The notes under the pieces are model-generated. The model had not been told where the DNA came from, made no database searches, and saw only the letters and a list, made by a program, of their open reading frames with translations. A program made the translations under genes and the position numbers. This document shows, piece after piece, positions 52,278 through 60,304 of a DNA stretch of 64,000 bases. Positions within the stretch are counted from its first letter, which is position 1; every line of letters starts with the position of its first letter. This DNA is from Myxococcales bacterium (GTDB taxonomy: Bacteria > Myxococcota_A > Polyangia > Polyangiales > Polyangiaceae), in the NCBI GenBank assembly GCA_903642325.1, contig CAHJWM010000020.1, positions 28,735 to 92,734 on the forward strand, read 5' to 3'.

Positions 52278-53350
52278 GCGCGCTCCCCTGGGCGGCCGCC
52301 GCCCTGGTCTCTTGGGTGGGTGCGGCGACCGGTTGTGACATGGGGGCGCGCGATGACGCACCCGCGCATGGTGCTCCGTTGCACGTGCTCGCGACCTACC
52401 CGGCCGATGGTCAAGGCACCGACCCGCCAGCCGTGCCGCGGGTTTGCAACTCCCCAACGCCAGACTGCCCGGTGCCCACCGATGTCGCAATCGAGCTCCG
52501 GTTCGATCGCTTCCTGCGGCCTGGAGGCGGGCTCGCGGCCGGGCTGCAAGTGTTCACCGGCGACATCGCCAATTCCGTTTCCTTCACCCCGGAGTACGAC
52601 CTCGTCGAGCGCGTGGTCGTGTTTCGCAGCTCACGGCGGCTGCAGCCAAACACGCTGTACACCGCGCAAATCGTGATCAGCTCCGATCCCGCCCGCGGGT
52701 TTTGGGCATTTGATCGAGCTCCGCTCGAAGCCGGCGACGTGCCGCTGCGCTTCAGTTTCAGCACCGGCAGCGGGCCTTCCGTTGCGGCGCCTCCGCAAAG
52801 AGTCGCGCCGCCCGACACATGCGAGACGCTCACGACCGGACCCCTTCGCTCGTGTACGAGCTGTCACGTCACTCAGCCGGGCGCGGACACGATTCCGCCC
52901 TCCAAGTATCCGCCTATGGGCCTCGATCTTTCGAACGCCCGCGGGTTTTTTTACACTGCGATCCAGCACGTCGCTCACGAAGCGGAGACGGGGAACACGG
53001 CCGTGGACGACGGGCTTCAGGCGCCCTCTCGCTTCGGCGTCCAGATGAACGTGGTGGACCCGGGTTTTCCGGCGACCAGTTACCTGATGTACAAGCTGCT
53101 CGAAAAGCCCGAAAATTATCGACTGGGCGATTCCGAGGCGACCTGCGTCACGGGCTACCATGCGCCGGTCTCTGAAGGCGGTTGCCGCCCCCCAGCTGCG
53201 GCCGAGCTCGTGCAGCTCCGGGAGTGGTTCGTGCGCGGCGACCCGATGCCCAAGGATCAACCGGCGTCGACCGCGTCCCTTTCTCACTCCGACCTCTTGC
53301 GCACTGCCGCCTGGATTGCCGCGGGCGCCCCTTGTTCGCCGCCCGATTAG
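52274..53350 (+). CDS. Lipoprotein with Ig-like domain and a single CXXCH heme motif
   Basis: This 358-residue product is read from a putative CTG at 52274 that overlaps the stop of the preceding gene (CTGA). No ATG, GTG or TTG lies in frame where a signal peptide would need it. The resulting N-terminus (LSALPWAAAALVSWVGAATGC) forms a hydrophobic stretch with lipobox AATGC. An Ig-like domain of the SbsA/Big_5 type follows (YPADGQGTDP, VAIELRFDRFLRPGG, YTAQIVISSD). The C-terminal half has one heme motif CTSCHV and MGLDLSNARGFFYTAIQHV, then SYLMYKLLEK and CRPPAAAELVQLREWF, a pattern of predicted secreted c-type heme proteins in myxobacteria. It probably works with the 13-heme cytochrome upstream. 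Confidence 0.7.
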   Translation: MSALPWAAAALVSWVGAATGCDMGARDDAPAHGAPLHVLATYPADGQGTDPPAVPRVCNSPTPDCPVPTDVAIELRFDRFLRPGGGLAAGLQVFTGDIANSVSFTPEYDLVERVVVFRSSRRLQPNTLYTAQIVISSDPARGFWAFDRAPLEAGDVPLRFSFSTGSGPSVAAPPQRVAPPDTCETLTTGPLRSCTSCHVTQPGADTIPPSKYPPMGLDLSNARGFFYTAIQHVAHEAETGNTAVDDGLQAPSRFGVQMNVVDPGFPATSYLMYKLLEKPENYRLGDSEATCVTGYHAPVSEGGCRPPAAAELVQLREWFVRGDPMPKDQPASTASLSHSDLLRTAAWIAAGAPCSPPD

Positions 53351-53388
53351 CTCGTCGCGCGCCACCTTCGTTGACTAATGGCAGTTTA

Positions 53389-53404
53389 TCGCTAGTTTTA
53401 GCGA
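53389..53404. promoter_or_regulatory. 6+4+6 inverted repeat upstream of the kinase/sigma-54 activator gene
   Basis: TCGCTA-GTTT-TAGCGA is a perfect inverted repeat in the 70-bp gap before the GTG at 53421. TTGACT at 53371-53376 precedes it. It could be an operator (possibly autoregulatory) or a weak terminator for the upstream lipoprotein gene; there is no T tract to favour the latter. Confidence 0.4.
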
Positions 53405-53420
53405 CTGTTCGGAGGCGCTT

Positions 53421-56400
53421 GTGGCAACTCAGTTGACTGTCAATGGTGCTCCAATTCGCTGGATCGAGCCGCTCGGGCAGGGCGCTACGAGCACTGTTTG
53501 GCTTGGCGAAGGCGACGGCGTCCGTTGCGTTCTGAAGCTCGCTAAGGGGGCGGCGGAGTCACCGCGTTTCGCGGACGAGGCCGAGCGACTGTTGTTCGCG
53601 GAGGCGCCAGAGTTCCCAAAGCTGCTGGCGGTCGGACTAGCCGGCATGGCCCTGAGCGCGGAGCTCGGTGTGCGCTTGGAGCCAGGAACGCCCTACCTGC
53701 TGCTGTCCGCCGCCCCGGGTCTGAGCCTCGAGCAAGTGCTCGCTCGCGGACAGCTCAGCGCAGACGAGCGCGACGCGCTGGCGGGGACGGTCACGCGGGA
53801 CGTGGGGGCCGCGCTCGCGGCGCTGCATGCATCCGGCGCGGCGCACGGCGATGTAAAGCCGGGCAACATCATCGTGCAGAGGACGAGGGGCCGCGACAGC
53901 CGGGCGCGTTTGGTCGACTTTGGCCTGAGTGGCCCCGCGCTCGACCCGGAAGTCAGCGGTGGCACGCGGCGCTATTTGGCCCCCGAGGTGTTCAGTGAAT
54001 CGGACGGTGATGCGCGCGCCCGGGACCTGTGGGCGCTCGGTGTCACGCTGCTCGAGACGCTTTCGCCGGCTGATGTCCTAACGCTAGACGCCGAGCCTGC
54101 CCTGCGCCGTGATCACCCCCTGTCTGTGGTGGTGAACGCCCTCTTGACGAGGGCTCCGGGCGCGCGACCGTCTGCAGAATGGGTTTTTCGTCGAACCCTG
54201 GCCGGCTTCACCGATTCCGATGCCAATGCCCTAGTGCGCCGCCAAGCCGGTGTGCGCCGAGCTTATTTGTCGACGCGAAGGCTGGAAATCTTCGCGGCTG
54301 CGCGCAGCCGGCAGACCGAGCTCGCATTGAGCGGGCCGAGCGCCAAGTGGATCGAAGAGAGTCGGTTGCTCGCCGCTGCCATTCTGAAATTGCGCGGCGT
54401 CACGCTGCGCGAGGTCTCGAACAACGCGTTTGGACCGCTCGACCCGAGCGCGCGCGCGCGCTTCTTGGTTGCGCTCGTGGGCCCCTCCGCCGCCGCCTGG
54501 CCCGCCCTCCGCGAGCTCGATGAAGAGCAGCTACTGATTCGGCTTTTGACTCTGGCCGAACATGAAGAGCCGCAGAGCTTCACGCTGGCGGCCATCGAGC
54601 GTGGCATGAGCAGTGAGCTCGACGTCACGGGCGTGAGCGCGGTGGACGTGGCGCTCGCTCTGCGCGCGCCCTTGCCCGACGCCAAGTGGCTCGACCGCGG
54701 CGAGTCATTGGTGCGTAGCGAAGGCGGCCCCTTGAGCTTGGCCCTGGCCTTGGCGCGCGCGTTTCGGCTGCGCGGAGAGCTTGGCCGAGCGCTCGCTTTT
54801 TTGAGCTCGTTTTCGGACGTCGAAGCGCGAATTGCGAGTGCCGAGCTGTGCCGGCGAACAAAAGATAGCGCGAACGCGCGCGCTATCTTGGAGACGGTCG
54901 GTCCGAGGCTGCTGACCAACAGCCAGCGCGAGCGCGCGAACGCCATCCGGGCACGAATGGCCCTCGACGATGGCTCGCCCGGCTTGGCGCGGGCCCTACT
55001 CGAGCCCTTTACGCATGGCGTACAAAGTCTGGAAGTGCGAGCGTTGCTCGAGCTGAGCGAGGGGCATCACGCGGCGGCGTTGGAGGCAGCCACGCGGGCG
55101 CGCCTGTACGCAAGCAATGACGAAGAGCGCGCGCGGGCCGAAGGCGTGCTCGGGATCTTGGCGCACGCGGTGTCTGATTCGGAGCCGGCGTTACGCGCCT
55201 TCCGCTCGGCGAGCGAGCTTGCCGCGGGGAGCGGAGCATTGCTCGAAGAAGCCACCTATCTTACGGGCCTGTCCGCCGCTGCCACCAATTTGGGGGAGCT
55301 GGGTGAGGCGCTCGCGGCGGCAAAGCGTGCATTGCTGTTGTTCGAAGGGCTTGGGCGTCCGAGTGACGCGGCGCGTGCCTTGCTTTCGGTCGCCGTTACA
55401 TATGCGGGGGCGGGCGCGGCGCAGGACGCGCGTGCGGCGGCGCTCGAAACCGAGCAGCGCGCGAAGGCGTCGGGGGACCGGCGCTGCCGCGGTTACGCGC
55501 ACTTGGTGCTCGCGGACACCGCCCTCCGCTCCGATGAAGCAGTCGAGCACGCCACGCGCGCCGCAGCTTTACTCGAGGCGGAGGACGACGCGTTGTCGGC
55601 CGCCGCGCGCTTGTGTTTTCGTGGCGCCCCGGTCGACGTCCCGCGGTTCGACGCCAGCGCTGGGCGAGACGGCGCTCTCACCGACGCTCGCCTGGAGTGG
55701 TGGGCCGCGCGGGCCGCGCGCGAGCTCGCGGCCCGCGACGTCACACGCCCAGAGCTGCCAATCGCCGAAATCAATGCGCTGAGCTCGGCGCGTTCCTCCC
55801 TCTCGGTACGTGGGCGGGCCCTGTATGTCGGGGCTCTGCTTGCGGCTCGGATCGGTGATGCCGATAATGCGCGCCGGCTGAGCTCCGCCGCTGGCGACGC
55901 GGCACGCGAGTTTTTGCGCCGGGCTCCCGCAGAGCTTGGTCTCTCCGTCCGCGCCTTGGATTGGGTGCGCGCCGCGCAAGTCGGCCCGGAATCTGCGCTC
56001 GTTCCCGCCCAGATCAGCGACGTGGAAACACTCGTCCGAGGGCTGAGTCAGCGCGATCGCCTGCGGCCGCTCTTGCGTCAAGTGGTCGATGCCCTGGTGC
56101 TTTGGACCGGCGTGGAGCGAGGGCTCCTATTGCTCCGCGCGCCCGGCGGAAAGCTCAAGCCACGGGCCGCGCGCAACCTGCGGCGCGCCGACTTGGGCCC
56201 CGAACAGATGGCCTTGAGCCAGTCGCTCGCCAAGCGCGCGCTCGAGCTCGGGGAACCGGTCGTGGCCGTGGACGCGACCGGTGATTTACCCGAGGTCCAC
56301 GAGAGCGTGCATGCGCTGAAATTGCGCAGCGTTCTGGCGGTGCCCCTGATTGCGCGCGGGGAGGCGCTGGGCGTCGTCTACCTGGACGACCGGGTGCGAC

Positions 56401-57560
56401 GTGGCGCCTTTGGCTCTCGTGAGCTGTCTTGGGTGCGCCTGGTCGGAACGCTCGCCGCCGTTGCGATCTTGGATGCACGAAGTCAGTTGCTGTTGCGCCG
56501 TTCTGTGCGTCGGGCCGAGCGCGCGGAGGCACGCTTAGCCGCGCAACTCGCCCACCGTGAAGCCGAGCTAGACGTCGCGGAACGCGAGCTCGCGCGCGCG
56601 CGAGATGCTCGTGAAACGCGCTTCTCTTATCAAGCCGTGATCGGGCAAAGTGCCGCCCTCCGCAGCATGCTGAAGCTCGTCGACCGCATCACGAGCGCGG
56701 AGGTTCCGGTGCTCATCTTGGGTGAGTCGGGCAGCGGCAAGGAGCTCGTGGCCCGCGCCATTCATGACAACGGCCCACGCGCCAAACACCCGTTCGTGAC
56801 CGAGAACTGCGGGGCGATCCCCGAAAGCTTGCTGGAGGCGACGCTGTTTGGTCATGTGCGCGGCGCTTTCACCGGTGCCACCCGCCCGCGCGCCGGGCTA
56901 TTCGAGATCGCGGATCACGGAACCTTTTTCTTGGACGAGATCGCCGAGATGAGCTTGGCCATGCAGACGAAGCTGCTCCGCGTGCTGCAAAACGGCGAGC
57001 TTCACCCGCTAGGCGCCGAGGGGCCGCGGTTCGTGAACGTGCGCGTGATCGGCGCCACCCACCGGGACCTCGAAGCTCTGGTCTTAGCCGGGAAGTTTCG
57101 CGAGGATCTGTACTATCGGCTCAATGTGGTGAGCGTGCGCGTGCCACCCCTACGCGAACGACAAGGCGATGTGCCGCTGCTCGTCCGCCACTTCATGGCG
57201 CGCTACGCGGAGAAGCGAAAGGTAACGATTTCGAAGGCGGCCATGGACGCTTTGGCCGCTTATCGCTGGCCAGGCAACATCCGGCAGCTCGAAAACGAGG
57301 TCCGCCGCGCGTTGGTGCTGGCGGACGACGTCATTACGCCAGACGTGTTGTCGGAAGACGTGGCACGCGAAGGCGGCGCGGCGAGGGCCGGAAAAGACGC
57401 GCTCGGCCTCCGTGGTCAGGTCGACGCGCTGGAGAGTGAGCTCGTGCGTTCTGCGCTGAAGCGTACCGAGGGCAACCAGACGCGCGCGGCCGAGCTTTTG
57501 GGCATGTCTCGCTTTGGACTTCAGAAAATGATCAAACGCCTGCAAATAGGCTCGAGTTAG
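53421..57560 (+). CDS. Ser/Thr protein kinase - helical repeats - GAF - sigma-54 activator fusion
   Basis: This is a 1379-residue regulator. GTG 53421 follows a GGAGG ribosome binding site. Residues about 10-275 are a eukaryote-like kinase (LGQGATSTVWLGEG, VLKLAKG, AHGDVKPGNIIV, VDFGLSG, RYLAPEV). Residues about 290-860 are Ala/Leu-rich helical repeats of TPR character. A GAF domain follows at about 866-1006, then a short coiled coil. The AAA+ sigma-54 interaction domain is about 1069-1300, with Walker A GESGSGKE, an intact GAFTGA loop contacting sigma-54, and Walker B FLDEIAEM. A Fis-type helix-turn-helix ends the protein (NQTRAAELLGMSRFGLQKMI). All catalytic features look intact, so it may phosphorylate proteins and also activate sigma-54 promoters. 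Confidence 0.92.
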   Translation: MATQLTVNGAPIRWIEPLGQGATSTVWLGEGDGVRCVLKLAKGAAESPRFADEAERLLFAEAPEFPKLLAVGLAGMALSAELGVRLEPGTPYLLLSAAPGLSLEQVLARGQLSADERDALAGTVTRDVGAALAALHASGAAHGDVKPGNIIVQRTRGRDSRARLVDFGLSGPALDPEVSGGTRRYLAPEVFSESDGDARARDLWALGVTLLETLSPADVLTLDAEPALRRDHPLSVVVNALLTRAPGARPSAEWVFRRTLAGFTDSDANALVRRQAGVRRAYLSTRRLEIFAAARSRQTELALSGPSAKWIEESRLLAAAILKLRGVTLREVSNNAFGPLDPSARARFLVALVGPSAAAWPALRELDEEQLLIRLLTLAEHEEPQSFTLAAIERGMSSELDVTGVSAVDVALALRAPLPDAKWLDRGESLVRSEGGPLSLALALARAFRLRGELGRALAFLSSFSDVEARIASAELCRRTKDSANARAILETVGPRLLTNSQRERANAIRARMALDDGSPGLARALLEPFTHGVQSLEVRALLELSEGHHAAALEAATRARLYASNDEERARAEGVLGILAHAVSDSEPALRAFRSASELAAGSGALLEEATYLTGLSAAATNLGELGEALAAAKRALLLFEGLGRPSDAARALLSVAVTYAGAGAAQDARAAALETEQRAKASGDRRCRGYAHLVLADTALRSDEAVEHATRAAALLEAEDDALSAAARLCFRGAPVDVPRFDASAGRDGALTDARLEWWAARAARELAARDVTRPELPIAEINALSSARSSLSVRGRALYVGALLAARIGDADNARRLSSAAGDAAREFLRRAPAELGLSVRALDWVRAAQVGPESALVPAQISDVETLVRGLSQRDRLRPLLRQVVDALVLWTGVERGLLLLRAPGGKLKPRAARNLRRADLGPEQMALSQSLAKRALELGEPVVAVDATGDLPEVHESVHALKLRSVLAVPLIARGEALGVVYLDDRVRRGAFGSRELSWVRLVGTLAAVAILDARSQLLLRRSVRRAERAEARLAAQLAHREAELDVAERELARARDARETRFSYQAVIGQSAALRSMLKLVDRITSAEVPVLILGESGSGKELVARAIHDNGPRAKHPFVTENCGAIPESLLEATLFGHVRGAFTGATRPRAGLFEIADHGTFFLDEIAEMSLAMQTKLLRVLQNGELHPLGAEGPRFVNVRVIGATHRDLEALVLAGKFREDLYYRLNVVSVRVPPLRERQGDVPLLVRHFMARYAEKRKVTISKAAMDALAAYRWPGNIRQLENEVRRALVLADDVITPDVLSEDVAREGGAARAGKDALGLRGQVDALESELVRSALKRTEGNQTRAAELLGMSRFGLQKMIKRLQIGSS

Positions 57561-58293
57561 GGCCGAGCTTGAGCGCGACGCCGCTCACTCCGCGCGCGGC
57601 AGACTCGCGTAGGGTTGCGGCCAAAAGGCAGGCCGCGTTCCCATGTGGCAAGCCCTCCGGGCGGATGTTAGACACGCAATTGCGGTCCGCGTCCGTACAC
57701 GCGGCGCGCGGTCTGAACGTCAAATAAGCGCCTAGGCTATCGGGCGAGCTCAGGCCCGGTCGCTCGCCGAGCAAGATCAAAGAGTGACGCGCCCCAAGCA
57801 TTTCACCCACTTCATCGGCGAGCTTCACGCGCGCAAAGGGGGCGATCAGCACGGGGTAAAGACTCACCTTCTGCGTTGCAAGGAGCGGCCACAATTGGGC
57901 CAATAGCGGCGCGACCTGACGCTCCGCGGCCAGGGCGGACAGGCCATCCGAGACCACCACGCACAGGTCGCGCGCGCCAAAGTCCTGCGCCTGCAGCGCA
58001 ACGCGCGCCTCCGGCTCCAAGCTTCGCCCGAGATCGGGCCTGAGCAGGAAGGACCGGCGATCGCCCGCGCGCGTGCGAAGAGGGAAGGTCTCGATGCCAT
58101 GTGCAACGAGCTCCGCTGCGAGCGTTGCGGCGGCGAAAGGCAGCTCGACGGCGTCCTTGGCCCGTGCATGGGCGAGCCGAAAGTCGAGCAGGGTCTCCGT
58201 GCGCACGCTACCGCCAGCGCGACCGAGCGCGATGCGCGCGGCGGTATGACGGGATAGGGAGCGCCATGGGTCTCGCTTCTCGATCTCGGACAC
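57532..58293 (-). CDS. eutC: Ethanolamine ammonia-lyase small subunit
   Basis: This 253-residue subunit works with EutB and adenosylcobalamin to convert ethanolamine to acetaldehyde and ammonia. EutC features are ARIALGRAGGSVRTETLLDFRLAHARAKDAV, CVVVSDGLSALA, LLGERPGLSSPDSLGAYLTF, DADRNCVSNIRPEGL and CLLAATLRESAARGVSG. The GTG at 58293 was chosen because it directly follows the eutB stop; a frame open further upstream reads through eutB and is not coding. Its 3' end overlaps the convergent kinase gene by about 29 nt. It is shorter than E. coli EutC (295) at the N-terminus. Confidence 0.91.
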   Translation of the reverse strand: MSEIEKRDPWRSLSRHTAARIALGRAGGSVRTETLLDFRLAHARAKDAVELPFAAATLAAELVAHGIETFPLRTRAGDRRSFLLRPDLGRSLEPEARVALQAQDFGARDLCVVVSDGLSALAAERQVAPLLAQLWPLLATQKVSLYPVLIAPFARVKLADEVGEMLGARHSLILLGERPGLSSPDSLGAYLTFRPRAACTDADRNCVSNIRPEGLPHGNAACLLAATLRESAARGVSGVALKLGPNSSLFAGV

Positions 58294-58294
58294 C

Positions 58295-59683
58295 TCAGCC
58301 CTCCCTCGCCAGCGAATCCAGCAAGAGCTCATGGTTGGGCTGAACGGGCAACAAGCGCTGCTGATCCGCGATGCGCATGCGTGAAAGCCAGGCTTCGAAC
58401 TCGGGTGCCGGCCGCAGGCCGAGCACTTGGCGCAAGTAGTGGCTGTCGTGAAAAGAAGTCGACTGGTAGCCGAGCATGATGTCGTCGGCGCCGGGTACGC
58501 CCATGATGTAGTTGCACCCAGCGACACCGAGCAAGGTGAGTAAGGTGTCCATATCGTCTTGGTCGGCTTCGGAGTGGTTCGTGTAACAGACGTCGACGCC
58601 CATCGGCAGGCCCAGCAATTTCCCCGCGCAGTGGTCCTCGAGCCCAGCCCGAATGATCTGCTTTCCGTCATATAGGTACTCGGGCCCGATGAACCCGACC
58701 ACGGTGTTGACGAGCAACGGTTTGAAGTGACGAGCGACCGCGTACGCGCGCACCTCCAGGGTTTGCTGATCGACGCCATGGTGCGCGCCCGCGGACAACA
58801 CCGAGCCTTGCCCGGTCTCGAAATACATCACGTCACTGCCAATCGTTCCGCGCTTCAAGGAAAGAGCCGCGCTCTCCGCTTCGGCCAGCAGCGACAACGA
58901 CACCCCGAAGCTACGATTGGCGGCCTCCGTACCGGCGATCGATTGGAACATCAAGTCCAGGGGCGCCCCGCGCCGGATCGCTTCCAGCTGCGTAGTGACA
59001 TGGGCGAGCACACACGACTGCGTCGGGATCTCGTGGCGCGCGATCAGCTCGTCCAACAACCGCAGTAGGCTCTCGCAGGCCTGAACGCTATCGGTCGCCG
59101 GGTTGATGCCAATCACCGCATCTCCGCAGCCGTACAGCAGGCCATCGAACACCGACGCGGCGATGCCGCGCGCGTCGTCGGCGGGGTGGTTCGGCTGTAA
59201 GCGCACCGCGAGCGTGCCGGGCAGCCCGATGGTCGAGCGAAAGCGGGTCACCACGCGGCACTTCTTTGCGGCCAAGATCAGGTCTTGATTGCCCATGAGC
59301 TTGGTCACCGCGGCTACCATCTCGGGCGTCAGGCCAGGGGCGAGGGCCGTCAACGCGCGGGCGTCGGTGTCGTAATCCAACAACCAATCACGGAATTGTC
59401 CGACGCTCAGCTGAGCGACGGGTGCGAATGCAGCCCGGTCGTGCGAGTCGACGATCAAGCGCGTCACTTCATCGTCTTCGTACGGGATCAGCTGATCTTC
59501 GAGAAAATGCTCGAGCGGCAGCTCTGCGAGGCACATCTGCGCGGCCACGCGCACTTCCGCAGACTCCGCCGCGAGGCCCGCCAGCTCGTCGCCGGAGCGC
59601 TTCGGCGTGGCCTTCGCCAGCAGCTCGCGCAAGCTTCCGAACGAATAGCTCCGTCCAAAAAGCGTGCACGAAAAGGCAGCCAT
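58295..59683 (-). CDS. eutB: Ethanolamine ammonia-lyase large subunit
   Basis: This 462-residue catalytic subunit (E. coli EutB is 453) has the TIM-barrel and cobalamin/substrate regions: KRSGDELAGLAAESAEVRVAAQ, RSTIGLPGTLAVRLQPNHPADD, YGCGDAVIGINPATDSV, FETGQGSVLSAGAHHGVDQQTLE, and the C-terminal CNYIMGVPGADDIMLGYQSTSFHD. It is one nucleotide from eutC. No eutA reactivase, no microcompartment shell genes and no EutR regulator are in the window. The enzyme needs vitamin B12, but I found no cobalamin riboswitch upstream. Confidence 0.94.
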   Translation of the reverse strand: MAAFSCTLFGRSYSFGSLRELLAKATPKRSGDELAGLAAESAEVRVAAQMCLAELPLEHFLEDQLIPYEDDEVTRLIVDSHDRAAFAPVAQLSVGQFRDWLLDYDTDARALTALAPGLTPEMVAAVTKLMGNQDLILAAKKCRVVTRFRSTIGLPGTLAVRLQPNHPADDARGIAASVFDGLLYGCGDAVIGINPATDSVQACESLLRLLDELIARHEIPTQSCVLAHVTTQLEAIRRGAPLDLMFQSIAGTEAANRSFGVSLSLLAEAESAALSLKRGTIGSDVMYFETGQGSVLSAGAHHGVDQQTLEVRAYAVARHFKPLLVNTVVGFIGPEYLYDGKQIIRAGLEDHCAGKLLGLPMGVDVCYTNHSEADQDDMDTLLTLLGVAGCNYIMGVPGADDIMLGYQSTSFHDSHYLRQVLGLRPAPEFEAWLSRMRIADQQRLLPVQPNHELLLDSLAREG

Positions 59684-60304
59684 GGCGCAGTGTCTCAGGC
59701 CCGCGGGCTCGGCGCCAGTAAAGGCACTGCGAGGCTCTTGCGTTGCCGTCGCCAGCAGCCCCAGTTTCGCCCGCGGTCCGGCGCCGCGCCGTCAGATTCG
59801 CGCTGTCCAACCGAGAAATATCGACCGGGGCAGGCTGTCGAAGTCACCACGCGCGGTTAATGTCGCATTGCTTGACCGATCGGGGTTGACCCCCTCGTCG
59901 GAGCCCGCCCGCCCCCCACGAGCGAATTCGCGATCGACGTTCCGTTCGGACCATGCAGACATCGTGTTACTGAGTTCTGATGGCGCGAGCGCGGCCTGAG
60001 ACCAATCTTCACGACCGGCGCTTTATTTTTGACCCGCCGCGCGCCACCGGTCCACGTGCTGCGGGCCACGGCGCAGGCCGCCGTACCACTGGGATCGCCC
60101 GGCTTCCGCGAAGAAATCGCTAGATCCCGGAAGAACGCCTCTGTTATAGGCACGGGGCTCGGCAAAAGCAGGTTGGTGGCGACGCGTTCGGGCGTGGCGG
60201 AGCGGCCGAAAGTACAGGTGCGACTTGAAGATCCAGATCGCTACTCCCCACAAGAACAGCATAAGTAGCGAGCTGCCACCCAGTCGCGAGTTGACGGAGA
60301 TACG
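59684..60304. other. Divergent intergenic region between eutB and the porin gene (621 bp)
   Basis: This holds the eutB promoter region on the minus strand and the porin promoter on the plus strand, where CGGAGA near 60294 is the ribosome binding site. A possible small membrane-protein frame on the minus strand at 60023-60262 is listed separately. I looked for a cobalamin riboswitch and for tRNAs and saw none. The remainder is unexplained. Confidence 0.5.
60023..60262 (-). CDS. Possible small membrane protein
   Basis: This frame of 79 codons starts with an ATG at 60262 and gives one N-terminal hydrophobic helix (MLFLWGVAIWIFKSHLYF) followed by an Arg/His-rich tail ending HVDRWRAAGQK. No ribosome binding site is clear and no family is recognised. 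It is divergent from the porin gene. The clear helix then basic tail is why it is listed, but it may be chance. Confidence 0.25.
   Translation of the reverse strand: MLFLWGVAIWIFKSHLYFRPLRHARTRRHQPAFAEPRAYNRGVLPGSSDFFAEAGRSQWYGGLRRGPQHVDRWRAAGQK

Noticed and set aside
58294..58779. Upstream extension of the eutC frame into eutB
   Set aside because: It overlaps the eutB C-terminus in another frame and has Ser/Arg/Trp-rich composition; EutC similarity begins at about 58290.
59684..60022. Cobalamin riboswitch upstream of eutB
   Set aside because: An AGACACTGCGCC stretch near the start recalls part of a B12 box, but the flanking paired regions are absent.
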